Both the position numbers and the translations under genes were made by a program. A stretch of DNA of 64,000 nt, taken from assembly GCF_029016285.1 (NCBI RefSeq), contig NZ_CP091975.1, positions 1,984,001-2,048,000 of the forward strand, given 5' to 3'. This stretch comes from Vibrio sp. DW001. GTDB taxonomy: Bacteria; Pseudomonadota; Gammaproteobacteria; Enterobacterales; Vibrionaceae. Shown here one piece after another: positions 25,398 through 34,914 of the stretch. Numbering within the stretch: position 1 is the first letter of the stretch; every line of letters begins with the position of its first letter. The notes under the pieces were generated by a model. That model worked only from the letters and a program-made list of their open reading frames with translations, was not told the DNA's origin and ran no database searches.

Positions 25398-26011
25398 TTA
25401 GAATGCTCCTCCATTAGATTATAAAAACCCATGGGATCTTGATGCTGAAAAAGCATGAGCCATGAATCGAGAGTGGTTTCCGAGTACAAATCTAGTTTAC
25501 GAAAGATCTCAACGGCAAACTCTACAGGGGCAAGGCCACTCGCTGTAATTAAATTGCCATCTGTTATAGCCGGTACTTCCGAATAGTTTTCACTACCACT
25601 ATAGTGCTCACCGTCTAAAAACGCTTTTGCGTTGCTTGTATGGCGTAACTCATTTAATAAGCCTGCACCTGCTAGTGCTGCCGTTGCCCCACAGATAGCG
25701 GCAACAGGCGTTGCGTGTTTTAAGAAACTATCTGCACAGGTTACAAAGTCGTCTATCCCTCCAGTTACAGCGTTGTCAGAACCGGCGAGAATCAAAAGTT
25801 GGCTATCTTCCGGGGATAGTTGATCCAAAGACATATCAGGAAGAATCTGAACCCCACCTTTTGTTCTAATTGGTTCTAACGTCATTCCGACCGTTTTAAC
25901 TTCGTATGCATTAGGATTCTTTTGGAAGTCAGGACTGTTGATATGAGCAATAACATATCCAAACTCCCAATCCGCCATTGTGTCATACACACATAAATGT
26001 ACCGTTTTCAT
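25394..26011 (-). CDS. DJ-1/PfpI family protein (type 1 glutamine amidotransferase-like)
   Basis: A 205-residue cytoplasmic protein with the DJ-1/PfpI fold. The nucleophile elbow reads AICGAT, with the expected cysteine, and LLILAGSDN precedes it. The family contains proteases, chaperones, glyoxalases and repair enzymes, so no reaction is assigned. The ATG at 26011 has AAGGAG 8 bases upstream, and a longer frame from 26047 runs through the operator. It is the first gene of an operon with the MarR regulator, a common pairing in stress response units. Confidence 0.88.
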   Translation of the reverse strand: MKTVHLCVYDTMADWEFGYVIAHINSPDFQKNPNAYEVKTVGMTLEPIRTKGGVQILPDMSLDQLSPEDSQLLILAGSDNAVTGGIDDFVTCADSFLKHATPVAAICGATAALAGAGLLNELRHTSNAKAFLDGEHYSGSENYSEVPAITDGNLITASGLAPVEFAVEIFRKLDLYSETTLDSWLMLFQHQDPMGFYNLMEEHSK

Positions 26012-26021
26012 TTTTGATCTC

Positions 26022-26065
26022 CTTACATAAGGAAAGCATGCTGTCATTATGTAAGCATGCTGTCA
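26022..26065. promoter_or_regulatory. Likely MarR operator (palindrome plus direct repeat)
   Basis: CTTACATAA (26022-26030) and TTATGTAAG (26047-26055) are perfect inverted arms around a central GCATGC palindrome (26036-26041) with the same centre, giving a 34-bp near-palindrome. AAGCATGCTGTCA also occurs twice, at 26034-26046 and 26053-26065. It lies just upstream of the ribosome site of the DJ-1 gene, where binding would block transcription. Confidence 0.7.
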
Positions 26066-26232
26066 ATATACTTTCATAATTAGTTGGACAAAATATGAAG
26101 CGAATAATGCTACAGTCAATTTGTATCAAGTACTATCGAGCTTAAGCGCTCTTTTTTAACTTCTGATGATAGAAATAATGATATGACGAATACTTTGTAT
26201 AAGGACATTTGTAATAGAAAGGTGGCCTAGTC

Positions 26233-26934
26233 TTAATTGTCGTGATTAATCTTTTCGATCTCACCACTATTCTTCATTTGCTGTAAAACATAAGTAATCT
26301 TAGAAACTAGATGAGCGTGTCGCTTGTGAAGGTAGTGGTATAACTCTAATGTGTGAAAGGGTGGATCCAACCTGACTATATCTTTCAACTGTAAACGTTC
26401 AATCAAACGCTCTCCTTTTATACCCATGATGATCACACTATTTCTATTAGCGTCGAGTTGCCTGATAAGGTTTTCATAGCTTGAGGACGGTTGAATTTTG
26501 ATACGATAAATAGATACTGCATTCTCTATAAAATAAGTCCCTCTAATATAGCCGAGTGTATGATTCTCAGGAAAATCTTCCCAATTTTTAACCGAAAACT
26601 CATTCCCTTTTTTTACGAACAAGTACATTTTTTCAGTTCGTATCGGTACATCAATACGAATAAGGTTAGGGTATTTTGATTCTATACCTTCAACTCTATA
26701 AACTTCACCATCAGTTTCCCCAGAATTTGCATAAAACAGACTTCTTTTTCCAGGAATCTCTTTGATTTCTATGTCAATTTTGACTTGCCGATAAGCCTGA
26801 TGTAAAACTAGTGATACAGGAACAACCGCGCCTATATTAGTCATTGCAGAAAAAATCAGTTTTTCTTGGGCACATACAGGTGTACCAAAAAAAAAGACAA
26901 AACATAGAAAATAAAGTCTTGTATGTTTATACAT
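26233..26934 (-). CDS. Orphan periplasmic substrate-binding protein
   Basis: A 233-residue secreted protein: signal peptide MYKHTRLYFLCFVFFFGTPVCA, then a short type II periplasmic-binding fold (KLIFSAMTNIGAVVPVSLVL onward). It resembles the SBP_bac_3-like proteins with GKRSLFYANSGETDGEVYRV that vibrios carry in many copies without transporter genes. The ribosome site is weak. No permease or sensor gene is adjacent. Ligand and partner are unknown. Confidence 0.72.
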   Translation of the reverse strand: MYKHTRLYFLCFVFFFGTPVCAQEKLIFSAMTNIGAVVPVSLVLHQAYRQVKIDIEIKEIPGKRSLFYANSGETDGEVYRVEGIESKYPNLIRIDVPIRTEKMYLFVKKGNEFSVKNWEDFPENHTLGYIRGTYFIENAVSIYRIKIQPSSSYENLIRQLDANRNSVIIMGIKGERLIERLQLKDIVRLDPPFHTLELYHYLHKRHAHLVSKITYVLQQMKNSGEIEKINHDN

Positions 26935-27089
26935 ACCATATTACTAATTTTTATAGGCCAGTTATTAAAGTCTAGCATATAAATCTACGCTACATGTTGC
27001 CCAATAATTGGTAGGTATTTACTACTATCAGTAGATAATACCATCTATATTAGTATTATTTCGTTGCGTAATAATTCTGAGGGGTACAG

Positions 27090-28295
27090 TTAAACATCAC
27101 GCCTATCAAGTTCTTCGAGAAAATGCTCGGATTCGTTTGACAGAGTTTCACTTTGACAATTTAACGTCTCCATTGAGTCATTAATCCCCGACATCGATCG
27201 ACTAATGTTCTCTACATTTGAATTTATCTCTTCGGTAACAAGGCTTTGCTCTTCTGCAGCAGTTGCAATTTGAGTAACCATATCATTGGCTTGATGAATA
27301 TCATCTGATATATGCCCCATCGCAAGCATTTGTGCATTAATTGCTGCAACAGCATTATCTACGTTTTGACCTACGACTTGCATCGCATCCTGAGAGCTTT
27401 TTGCATTGTAATTCAGCGTTTTGATTGTTGTTTGTATACGTTTAGTCGCATCTTGAGTGCGGCCCGCCAAATTTCTTACTTCGTCTGCTACAACTGAAAA
27501 ACCTCTACCCTGTTCTCCGGCGCGAGCGGCTTCAATTGCTGCATTTAGTGCTAAAAGATTAGTTTGTTCAGAAATACTATCGATTATATTTGTCATCTCA
27601 TTTATCTGTAATACACCATTATGAAGTTGTTCAATAAAGTGATTTGATGATTGAATATGTTCTGCATCACTTCTGGTGCCCGCCTCCATTTTCTTCATAG
27701 TAACACTGGTTACATTGGCTTTATGACTCACCTCTTGAGTATGGTTAGCGGCAAAACCTGCGTTTGATGCAATCTCCGTAACCGTTGCGGACATTTGAGT
27801 CATTGCGGAGACCAATTGTTCTAACTGCTGCTGCTGTGACTGAAATTCGTTAGTACAACGTACGCTAAGATCTCGTAGTTGTTTGATCGTAATATTGTAG
27901 GACTGAATAATAGATCGACTTTTTGAAAGAACTGATCGGTACTCGATACCAACTAAATCAATTTTGTCTGACATCTCACCCAGTTCTTTGCTAAGTTCAA
28001 TGTCACTACGATCTACAGGGGTACCTATCCAGATAGTGCTCAATTGTTTTTGAACGTATTCAATTGAACTGTATATATTTCGATAGCTTTTATAACAGTA
28101 AAACAAAACAGAACCTGAAAGCAGGATGAAAATAGCGGCTCGGTAATAACGAATAAATTCTGTGCTGATACGGTTTTCTATCCAGTCTGTATACAACAGA
28201 TTCGAGATTATTAGTGAACACAAAGGTATTAAAGTTAATATTAAGATTTGATTTTTAATCGACAAACTTCTTTTATTCATTGGGTTACTGACCAT
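27090..28295 (-). CDS. Methyl-accepting chemotaxis protein without large sensor domain
   Basis: A chemoreceptor of about 400 residues. Two hydrophobic helices near the N terminus ([19 protein letters not shown] and [16 protein letters not shown]) are separated by only about 15 residues, so there is no periplasmic sensor domain and no clear HAMP. The cytoplasmic hairpin tip [24 protein letters not shown] is intact and should bind CheA/CheW. The C terminus lacks a CheR-binding pentapeptide. The start is uncertain: in-frame ATGs occur at 28346, 28295 and 28280; AGGAC lies just before 28295. It may sense membrane or redox state. Confidence 0.82.
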   Translation of the reverse strand: MVSNPMNKRSLSIKNQILILTLIPLCSLIISNLLYTDWIENRISTEFIRYYRAAIFILLSGSVLFYCYKSYRNIYSSIEYVQKQLSTIWIGTPVDRSDIELSKELGEMSDKIDLVGIEYRSVLSKSRSIIQSYNITIKQLRDLSVRCTNEFQSQQQQLEQLVSAMTQMSATVTEIASNAGFAANHTQEVSHKANVTSVTMKKMEAGTRSDAEHIQSSNHFIEQLHNGVLQINEMTNIIDSISEQTNLLALNAAIEAARAGEQGRGFSVVADEVRNLAGRTQDATKRIQTTIKTLNYNAKSSQDAMQVVGQNVDNAVAAINAQMLAMGHISDDIHQANDMVTQIATAAEEQSLVTEEINSNVENISRSMSGINDSMETLNCQSETLSNESEHFLEELDRRDV

Positions 28296-28549
28296 TGTCC
28301 TATATATAACCATACTCCCATTAAATGGATTATTTTGCCAAAGCATACATAAGAACCGTTATTTCATGAATGAGACATCCGCGTGATAAGAATCACTATG
28401 CGTTTTGGTTTTAACTTAGGTCAGGGTTACAGGTAACAGCATTGGGTAATGAATCGACAATAATTGGAATACAAAAGAGAAGATTAGCGAGATGTAAAGG
28501 CGGAGGGTTTGGATCTTCTTTATTACTTTGACCACAAGCGAATGGTCGT

Positions 28550-28592
28550 TTTTGTCGCTCCTTCGTGAACTGGCACGACAAGAGCGACAAAA
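28550..28592. other. Long hairpin with 11-bp and 5-bp stems
   Basis: TTTTGTCGCTC at 28550-28560 pairs perfectly with GAGCGACAAAA at 28582-28592, and the enclosed TCGTG and CACGA pair again around an AACTGG loop. It follows the stop of the 28647 gene on the minus strand. No T-run follows on either strand, so it is not a classic terminator. Confidence 0.55.
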
Positions 28593-28646
28593 GTATAACT
28601 GACGGTATTTAGGCTAACCATTCGATTAAAAACTGGTTATACGTTA

Positions 28647-28904
28647 TTACTTGTTATCGTTACCGATAAACGCTTGTTCAATTCTTTCTAATTCCTGTTG
28701 TTCTTTAAGTTCTATTTCTTCCTGACGAACTCTCTTTCTCTCTTTTAGATCATTTTTTTCTGATTTGGTCAGAAACTTCACTGCTTTTTTGTTGGTAAGA
28801 GCATACAAGACAACATCTTCACCTTTATCCCTGCGTTCACTCACTCGTTGTGAAAAACGTTCGTTGTCTCGTGCTTTCCGCTGTTCAGCGTTTAACTTGC
28901 TCAT
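28647..28904 (-). CDS. Conserved hypothetical highly charged protein
   Basis: An 85-residue basic, charged protein (MSKLNAEQRKARDNERF) of a kind I recall from other vibrios, without known function. It has no hydrophobic segment and is mostly helical, with a glutamate- and glutamine-rich C-terminal coil (EEIELKEQQELERIEQ). The ATG at 28904 is preferred to 28919 on ribosome-site grounds (GAGA upstream). Its charge suggests RNA or ribosome binding, but nothing shows it. Confidence 0.6.
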   Translation of the reverse strand: MSKLNAEQRKARDNERFSQRVSERRDKGEDVVLYALTNKKAVKFLTKSEKNDLKERKRVRQEEIELKEQQELERIEQAFIGNDNK

Positions 28905-29314
28905 TTCTGATATTCTCATTAGTTGTGTTTATTACGTTCAGCCAAAAAATGAGAGGTCATACACGCTCAAATCGCTGATAGGGAATCTTAGCACAATAAC
29001 GTTAACTGGCGCATTGGATCTCATGCAACTCTTTAGTTCCATACTTTAAAGAATGTCGTGATTACCTTGTCGAAACGCCTTCAGAATAAACAAACTTGGC
29101 TGGATATTGTTTAATGCGTTTCAATATTGAGCTGTTTTTACTGTCGCATTGTGGTGCCAGAATATGGGTTTTAGTCAGGATACAAAAGTAGCTCGACATT
29201 TGACCAATTAAGTCTGTATAATCCGCGCCTGTTTTACCTACGCAACACTTAGCCTATACCGTGGTAACAATTTTTCGCTTAGGTTTTGATACATAACATA
29301 TCCAGGATATTCCA
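28905..29314. other. Intergenic region upstream of ybiT
   Basis: This 410-base divergent region holds the promoters of the charged protein gene and of ybiT. A possible ybiT promoter is TCGACA, 18 bases, TATAAT ending near 29222. No gene is supported. Confidence 0.45.
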
Positions 29315-30895
29315 TTGATTTCTACCGCAAATATCACCATGCAATTTGGCCCTGCGCCATTGTTTGAAAACATCTCTGCTAAATTTGGCAACGGCAACCG
29401 TTACGGGTTAATCGGAGCAAACGGATGTGGTAAGTCAACCTTTATGAAGATCCTGAGTGGGGAACTAGCACCAACATCTGGCAATGTGTCCATTACCCCT
29501 GGTCAAAAAGTCGGAACCCTGAGTCAGGACCAATACGCTTTTGAAAAATACAGCGTTGTCGACGCCGTAATTCAAGGTGATGCAAAGCTATGGAAAATCA
29601 AACAAGAACGTGAACGTATCTATTCTCTGCCTGAAATGAGCGAAGAAGACGGAATGAAGGTTGCCGATCTTGAAAGCGAATTTGCAGAGATGGATGGCTA
29701 CAGTGCGGAAAGTCGCGCTGGTGAAATATTGCTTGAAGCTGGAATAGAAGAAGAATATCACTTTGGATTAATGAGCCAACTTGCGCCAGGTTGGAAGCTC
29801 CGCGTTTTACTCGCACAATCTCTTTTTTCTAATCCAGACATATTATTGCTTGATGAGCCTACCAACAACTTGGATATCCATACCATTAATTGGTTAGCTG
29901 GTGAGCTAAACAAACGTAAGTGCACCATGATCATCATCTCCCATGACAGACACTTCTTGAACACTGTCTGTACTCATATGGCGGATATTGATTATGGCGA
30001 ACTCAGAATATACCCAGGTAATTACGAGTATTTCCTTGATGCATCTGGTCTAATTCAAGAGCAATTGCTCGCGGGCAACGCAAAGAAAACGGCTGAAATA
30101 GCTGAACTCCAAGACTTTGTTAACCGATTTGGAGCCAACGCGTCTAAAGCTAAACAAGCGAGTTCACGCGCCAAAAAACTCGATAAAATTTCTTTAGATG
30201 AAGTGAAATCATCAAGTCGAATGACGCCTTCATTACGCTTTGACGAAAGCAAAAAAATGCACCGCCAAGCATTAATACTTGAAGACCTTAGCCATGGTTT
30301 TGACGATGAAATACTCTTTCATGGTGGCAATTTGATCCTTGAAGCAGGCGCAAAACTTGCTGTTATCGGTGAAAATGGTGTAGGTAAAACGACCCTACTT
30401 CGTTGCTTAGTCAACGAGTTATCGCATAATGAAGGCGTAGTTAAGTGGTCCGAAAATGCAGCGATCGGCTATTGCCCGCAAGACAGCACCAATGAATTTG
30501 ACAATGGGTTTACGTTATTTGAATGGATGTCTCAATGGAGAACATCAAAACACAACGACTTGATGATTCGAGGCATGTTAGGACGCCTTTTATTTACTGA
30601 AGATGATATCAACAAGAAAGCGTGTAATTGCTCCGGTGGTGAAAAAAACCGCTTATTGTTTGGTAAATTAATGATGATGGACATCAACGTTCTTATTATG
30701 GACGAACCAACCAACCACATGGATATGGAAGCGATTGAAGCCCTTAACAATGCCCTTAAGCTGTTTGAAGGTACATTGATATTTGTTAGCCATGATAGAG
30801 AATTTGTCTCGTCACTTGCGACACACATCGTTGATATTAAAGACAAGCAACTCATAAACTTCCACGGAACGTTTAATGAATATATGTCAAACTAA
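29315..30895 (+). CDS. ybiT: ABC-F family ATPase YbiT
   Basis: Cytoplasmic translation-associated ABC-F protein with two ATPase domains and no membrane part. The 526-residue length and opening ([31 protein letters not shown]) match E. coli YbiT closely. Domain 1 has Walker A GANGCGKS and [11 protein letters not shown]; domain 2 has GENGVGKT, the ABC signature CSGGEKNR and [10 protein letters not shown]. The charged linker between them reaches the ribosomal E site in this family. It starts with TTG at 29315, with AGGA 8 bases upstream. It ends at a strong terminator. Confidence 0.93.
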   Translation: MISTANITMQFGPAPLFENISAKFGNGNRYGLIGANGCGKSTFMKILSGELAPTSGNVSITPGQKVGTLSQDQYAFEKYSVVDAVIQGDAKLWKIKQERERIYSLPEMSEEDGMKVADLESEFAEMDGYSAESRAGEILLEAGIEEEYHFGLMSQLAPGWKLRVLLAQSLFSNPDILLLDEPTNNLDIHTINWLAGELNKRKCTMIIISHDRHFLNTVCTHMADIDYGELRIYPGNYEYFLDASGLIQEQLLAGNAKKTAEIAELQDFVNRFGANASKAKQASSRAKKLDKISLDEVKSSSRMTPSLRFDESKKMHRQALILEDLSHGFDDEILFHGGNLILEAGAKLAVIGENGVGKTTLLRCLVNELSHNEGVVKWSENAAIGYCPQDSTNEFDNGFTLFEWMSQWRTSKHNDLMIRGMLGRLLFTEDDINKKACNCSGGEKNRLLFGKLMMMDINVLIMDEPTNHMDMEAIEALNNALKLFEGTLIFVSHDREFVSSLATHIVDIKDKQLINFHGTFNEYMSN

Positions 30896-30964
30896 TTAAC
30901 AACAATACCTAGTAGCGTAAACTACGAGATCCTGTTGTTGTTTATTCCGTGACAATCAATATTG

Positions 30965-30990
30965 AGAGCAGCCGATTTGGCTGCTCTTTT
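30965..30990 (+). terminator. Intrinsic terminator of ybiT
   Basis: AGAGCAGCC (30965-30973) and GGCTGCTCT (30979-30987) form a 9-bp GC-rich stem with a GATTT loop, followed by TTTT. Confidence 0.88.
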
Positions 30991-31021
30991 GCTTCATTTT
31001 CTACACGAACATTACCATGTT

Positions 31022-31450
31022 TTATGGTGCAACATGTTTACCCATGACGACATGTTCATCGTCCGTCCCTTGAGCAACCATTTCCCATCCGAGTTGAAAG
31101 TACAATTTAGGGACATTTGTGTAAACGTATAGCGTGGATTGTTCAAACTCAAACAGCACTTCCGTCGCACGATTAATCAGCCTCGATGCGAAACCACAAC
31201 CTCTAAACTCAGGCTTTATCAACACAGCATTGATCCATATAACCTGCGACGTTCCATTTGGTTCCAAAAAACGTGTGAAAGCCAACCCGCCGACTAAAAC
31301 CTCTTCTTCAATAGCCAAAATGGGTAACGGCAAAGGAAGACCATCTTGTTCAGAGGCAATTGGTTCTACATCATTCCATTCCAACTGATAGAAAGTAGTT
31401 AATTCTTTCAAAAAGCGTGAATGTACGATTAAGTCACTTTTTACAAGCAT
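31022..31450 (-). CDS. GNAT acetyltransferase
   Basis: A 142-residue acetyltransferase. INAVLIKPEFRGCGFASRLINRA is motif A with the acetyl-CoA loop RGCGFA, and LYVYTNVPKLYFQLGWE is motif B. The substrate is unknown. GAAGAAG lies 5 bases before the ATG. It converges with ybiT. Confidence 0.85.
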   Translation of the reverse strand: MLVKSDLIVHSRFLKELTTFYQLEWNDVEPIASEQDGLPLPLPILAIEEEVLVGGLAFTRFLEPNGTSQVIWINAVLIKPEFRGCGFASRLINRATEVLFEFEQSTLYVYTNVPKLYFQLGWEMVAQGTDDEHVVMGKHVAP

Positions 31451-31801
31451 ATTTCTTCTTCTTTCTTTTCATTACGGTTAATACCAATCTGGAAGATCAA
31501 CTTAGCCGCAATATGGTCGTCATGGAGCCGACATCAATGGGTAAGAACGTCATTGCTAAGCTTGCAAGGATGAACTTTCATTCTTATTTAATCACTCTCA
31601 TTGACATAATACTAGCGCCGCGCTTAAGGTTGTTAACCATACAGAGATACACTGTTAGTAAGAGGTAAGAACCTCATCTACCTGTTTGCATAAAACACAA
31701 GAGGCATTTGCTCTGCTCAACTAATCACTGAAATACATCTTGAGCCAAGTTTCATCGTGTCCTGTTATGCAACAACACATTACTTATTTTAAATGGGCAT
31801 T
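31451..31801. other. Intergenic region, no gene seen
   Basis: About 350 bases between the GNAT gene and the methyltransferase gene. A plus-strand frame at 31417-31668 overlaps the GNAT start and has no ribosome site. The sequence TAATACCAATCTGG near 31482 resembles ends of small repeats I associate with vibrio intergenic DNA, but no second end is visible. Confidence 0.4.
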
Positions 31802-32695
31802 ATGAAAAAACTTACCATACTCGATGGTGGCATGGGTCGCGAACTTCAAGATATTGGCGCCCCTTTTTCGCAACCACTTTGGAGTGCTCAAGCGCTGATA
31901 GAGTCACCTGAATATGTAACAAAGGCCCATCAGAATTTTATTGATTCAGGTGCTGAGATAATCATCGCTAATAGCTATGCGTGTGTGCCATTTCATCTTG
32001 GTGAAGAACGTTTTCAAACCGACGGAGCAAGACTTGCTCGCCAAGCCGCTATGATCGCCGAAACCGTTGCTCTGAATAATAGCTCAGTATATGTAGCAGG
32101 GGCTATTCCTCCGCCACTCGGCAGCTATAGGCCTGACTTATTCCATGCCAGAGACGCGGAGATAATCATCACAACCCTTATAGAGGCTCAGGAACCCCAT
32201 GTTGACCTATGGATAGCAGAAACCATCTCTAGTTTAGAGGAATTTGGAGTAATTAATTCTGCACTGAGAAACTCGACCAAAGAGTGCTACTACGCTTTTA
32301 GTTTAAGCGATAACCAATTAAATGAATCCAGATTACGATCAGGGCAGTCGGTAAAAATGGCCACGAAACTGGTCTGCCTTTCTGGCGCTAAAGGGATATT
32401 TTTCAATTGCTCAGTTCCAGAAGTGATGGAACAAGCAATAAAAGATGCAAAAGAAGTCATTGAACAGCTCCGAACGGATATTGAAATTGGTGTTTATGCC
32501 AATAACTTCCTGCCAATCAATTCCGATCACGAGGCCAATGATACGCTACATTCGATACGTAACCTTTCACCCGACGATTATTTGGTATACGCAAAGCGCT
32601 GGCATGCCCTTGGAGCGACTATCATTGGTGGTTGTTGTGGCATTGGTCCGTCTCATATTCGAACGTTGGCAGAATGGAAGAAAACCTTAAAATAG
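31802..32695 (+). CDS. Homocysteine S-methyltransferase family protein
   Basis: A zinc-dependent methyltransferase of the MmuM/BHMT type, about 297 residues. The opening TILDGGMGRELQ is the family start, and the zinc ligands are the cysteine of FFNCS and the pair in GGCCGIGPSHI. Such enzymes move a methyl group from S-methylmethionine, betaine or similar donors to homocysteine, making methionine. The donor cannot be chosen here. The ATG at 31802 is taken; an ATG at 31793 in frame is the alternative. No partner permease lies nearby. Confidence 0.85.
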   Translation: MKKLTILDGGMGRELQDIGAPFSQPLWSAQALIESPEYVTKAHQNFIDSGAEIIIANSYACVPFHLGEERFQTDGARLARQAAMIAETVALNNSSVYVAGAIPPPLGSYRPDLFHARDAEIIITTLIEAQEPHVDLWIAETISSLEEFGVINSALRNSTKECYYAFSLSDNQLNESRLRSGQSVKMATKLVCLSGAKGIFFNCSVPEVMEQAIKDAKEVIEQLRTDIEIGVYANNFLPINSDHEANDTLHSIRNLSPDDYLVYAKRWHALGATIIGGCCGIGPSHIRTLAEWKKTLK

Positions 32696-32758
32696 TTAGA
32701 AATAAGCAGCTTAATTTAAAATTAACGACATGAAATACGATTTATTTTTAAAAAATGC

Positions 32759-32940
32759 TTGACAATAATTCCAGATACTATAATATCCGCCGCAGCAAGA
32801 AAGAAAGCCTAGTTGTTTACATTCTCCATTTCGTTGTTAGATCCATAATACCTCGCTCTGTAGTTTTTAAGTTTTTAGTTTATTTCACGCTATTCACGCC
32901 CAATAGGGCAATATTAAATTTGAGATTACAGGATATTATT
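32759..32940 (+). promoter_or_regulatory. Promoter and long leader of the cold shock gene
   Basis: TTGACA at 32759-32764 and TAATAT at 32781-32786 (spacer 16) form a good promoter. Transcription from about 32793 gives a leader of roughly 148 bases before the ATG at 32941. Leaders of this length in cspA-type genes refold at low temperature to allow translation. A frame open through this leader is not taken as coding. Confidence 0.65.
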
Positions 32941-33147
32941 ATGTCTAAAGTTAAAGGTACAGTTAAGTGGTTCAACGAAGCTAAAGGTTTCGGTTTCATC
33001 GAGCAAGAGTCTGGCCCAGATGTATTCGCTCACTTCAGCGCTATCGCTAGTGACGGCTTCAAAACTCTAGCTGAAGGCCAAAAAGTAGAATTTACTATCA
33101 GCCAAGGTCAAAAAGGCCCGAACGCTGAAAATATCACAGCTATCTAA
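32941..33147 (+). CDS. Cold shock protein (CspA family)
   Basis: A 68-residue single cold shock domain. [15 protein letters not shown] carries RNP1 and DVFAHFSAI carries RNP2. It binds single-stranded RNA and DNA and acts as an RNA chaperone. The ATG follows a long leader and the gene ends at a strong terminator, so it is a single-gene unit. Paralogues in one genome are too alike to choose a Csp letter. Confidence 0.95.
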   Translation: MSKVKGTVKWFNEAKGFGFIEQESGPDVFAHFSAIASDGFKTLAEGQKVEFTISQGQKGPNAENITAI

Positions 33148-33196
33148 TAGCGATGATGTTTTAGTTCTATACGAGCTTGAATAAAATTTTAAAAAA

Positions 33197-33224
33197 GGCA
33201 TATCTTCGGATATGCCCTTTTTTT
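33197..33224 (+). terminator. Intrinsic terminator of the cold shock gene
   Basis: GGCATATC (33197-33204) and GATATGCC (33209-33216) enclose a stable TTCG tetraloop, followed by seven or more T's. A-rich sequence before the stem makes it able to work in both directions. Confidence 0.93.
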
Positions 33225-33504
33225 GTCTTAATGAACAGTTCCAATATTCCCATACCTTCGAAAATCGAAAGAATCCAGACAAATTGACTATAAACTAATG
33301 TCTCTCGTCCCCACCATTAATCAGTTTCCTCGCGAACTCAACAATCAACATGTTAATTCCTCCTTTAATGCGCTTTCTGGTGTTATGAGTTGTCGGTATA
33401 AAGCATATGTGGCACAAAGAATTGCACTTTGGCTTAAAGTCATACATGGTCGTAGTAACCATTACGTCGATTTACCCAATCGTTAACTCAGCACGAAGGA
33501 TACT
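33225..33504. other. Intergenic region, no gene seen
   Basis: It holds a 62-codon plus-strand frame (33298-33486) without a ribosome site. I read the region as the promoter of the membrane protein gene that follows. Confidence 0.4.
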
Positions 33505-34236
33505 ATGACTATTTTTGTAAGCGAAATAGACAAAAAACTAATACGAATTGCAAAAGAAATGTTGACTGTATATTCACGACAACTCGTCGTTATCCATGGT
33601 GGTATTCTTGGCCTAGCGTTAGTGGCTGGTGCCGTCTATATAGGAGCGCTCTTCTCGTTTGAAAGTTATGGTATAGCCTTCTTTCTGAAAGGATTACTCA
33701 CTATTGCATTGTTTTGTGTTGCCATAGGAGTCGCATCAAATTGGTTGGCACTACTTAACAAACCTAATCAACAGAAAAAAACATCCTTTTTAATTACTGG
33801 GTTTGACGTATTTAAATCACTTCCAAAAAAAATCATCGCCGTTTTGATTGCGGTGATTATAGTGATAGCATTTGCATTAGATACATTTTACGTTGTGCAA
33901 CTACAAACATTAACGACCACAATGCCCACCAATCCAGCAATGCATATCATTGTTAGCTTTGCGGTTATATTAGGCATAACGATTTGTGCCAGCCTAACAG
34001 AACCGAAACTCGCGACGAAAGTGCGCTCATTACATAACAATAAATATTATCTAATATTTATTGCCAAAGCTTCAATCGTCACTACGGCCTTTTATTATTT
34101 AAGTTGTCTCGTTCTGGATTTTGGCTCTCTCAATATTGCTATCGCGTTCGGTAGTTTTTGGAGTGCTCTACTTCTCGCTCATATCGATGGTTACTCACCG
34201 ACATCAGAAGATAAAGTTTCTCATTCTGTTGGTTAA
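33505..34236 (+). CDS. Hypothetical inner-membrane protein
   Basis: A 243-residue protein with about six hydrophobic helices (near residues 28-50, 58-80, 108-130, 145-165, 183-200 and 205-222). It has no recognised family motif. The N terminus (MTIFVSEIDKKLIRIAKEML) is amphipathic and cytoplasmic, and the C terminus is polar. AAGGA lies 5 bases before the ATG. It appears to be transcribed alone. Function unknown. Confidence 0.65.
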   Translation: MTIFVSEIDKKLIRIAKEMLTVYSRQLVVIHGGILGLALVAGAVYIGALFSFESYGIAFFLKGLLTIALFCVAIGVASNWLALLNKPNQQKKTSFLITGFDVFKSLPKKIIAVLIAVIIVIAFALDTFYVVQLQTLTTTMPTNPAMHIIVSFAVILGITICASLTEPKLATKVRSLHNNKYYLIFIAKASIVTTAFYYLSCLVLDFGSLNIAIAFGSFWSALLLAHIDGYSPTSEDKVSHSVG

Positions 34237-34322
34237 TATTTGAGAAGAGCAATGACGGGTTCACATTTTAGATCACAGATAAAAGTTGATCGTTGATTAG
34301 AACCCATACATTTCAAATAGAA

Positions 34323-34682
34323 TTAGGCAAATTCTTTTTCTAGATAAGCAACGATATCAGATGACTCATACATCCACGTGATTTCCCCAACGTTGTCGAT
34401 ACGTAAACATGGCACTTTAAGTGCACCACCATTAGTTAATAGCGCCTCTCTGTGAGTTGGATTGTTTTTGGCATCTAAAAGATCAATGTTAACCGATTGA
34501 CGTTTCATTGCTCGACGAACTTTTACGCAGAATGGGCAGGCTTCAAATTGATACAGACTCATTGAAGTTGCTCTGTTATCGACCTCTTGTTGTAACGCAT
34601 CGCTACGTTTGATGCCTTTAGGGGCAAATATAAAATTCAATGTTAAAATTATTTTCCCTAAACACCAACGTACAAACTTCAT
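34323..34682 (-). CDS. Glutaredoxin-like protein with N-terminal extension
   Basis: A 119-residue thioredoxin-fold protein. The active site CPFC is at residue 50-53 in LYQFEACPFCVKVRRAM, followed by the cis-proline loop LKVPCLRI and a C-terminal helix (SSDIVAYLEKEF) like those of glutaredoxins and GST N-terminal domains. The first 25 residues are hydrophobic and basic (MKFVRWCLGKIILTLNFIFA), so the domain may be membrane-attached. The ATG at 34682 has AAGAG upstream; an upstream ATG at 34715 is less likely. Confidence 0.82.
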   Translation of the reverse strand: MKFVRWCLGKIILTLNFIFAPKGIKRSDALQQEVDNRATSMSLYQFEACPFCVKVRRAMKRQSVNIDLLDAKNNPTHREALLTNGGALKVPCLRIDNVGEITWMYESSDIVAYLEKEFA

Positions 34683-34877
34683 AATTTCTCTTTCTGATTG
34701 GGTATAAATTAACAATAGTGTAACAGTGTTGCGTCCTCGGCAATAGACCTGTTAGGTGGGTTTATTGTTGTACCAGTAATTTTGTGTCCAAACGGTAAAA
34801 ATACTTTGAAAGGGTTGGTCTTTAAACCAACCGAGGGATGATGTTCGGTTAGTACTGGGATGATGAATCAATAGAAA

Positions 34878-34899
34878 AGCTCGCGAAATATCGCGAGCT
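34878..34899 (-). terminator. Intrinsic terminator of the sulfatase operon
   Basis: AGCTCGCGA (34878-34886) and TCGCGAGCT (34891-34899) form a perfect 9-bp stem just downstream of the sulfatase stop codon. A T-run follows on the minus strand (TTTTCT), and T's also follow on the plus strand. A weaker hairpin, GGTTGGT and ACCAACC, lies at 34813-34832. Confidence 0.85.
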
Positions 34900-34914
34900 T
34901 TTTATTTCCACTTG

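Noticed and set aside
26136..26158. GAGC-GCTC hairpin followed by a T-run on the plus strand
   Set aside because: A 4-bp stem with no gene upstream on that strand; too weak to call a terminator.
31417..31668. An 83-codon plus-strand frame between the GNAT and methyltransferase genes
   Set aside because: It overlaps the GNAT gene start on the other strand and has no ribosome site or family likeness.
32755..32940. In-frame N-terminal extension of the cold shock protein
   Set aside because: It would start inside the promoter; the standard 68-residue domain starts at 32941 and the upstream part fits a long regulatory leader.
33298..33486. A 62-codon plus-strand frame after the cold shock terminator
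   Set aside because: No ribosome site, no recognisable motif; it looks like the upstream region of the 33505 gene.
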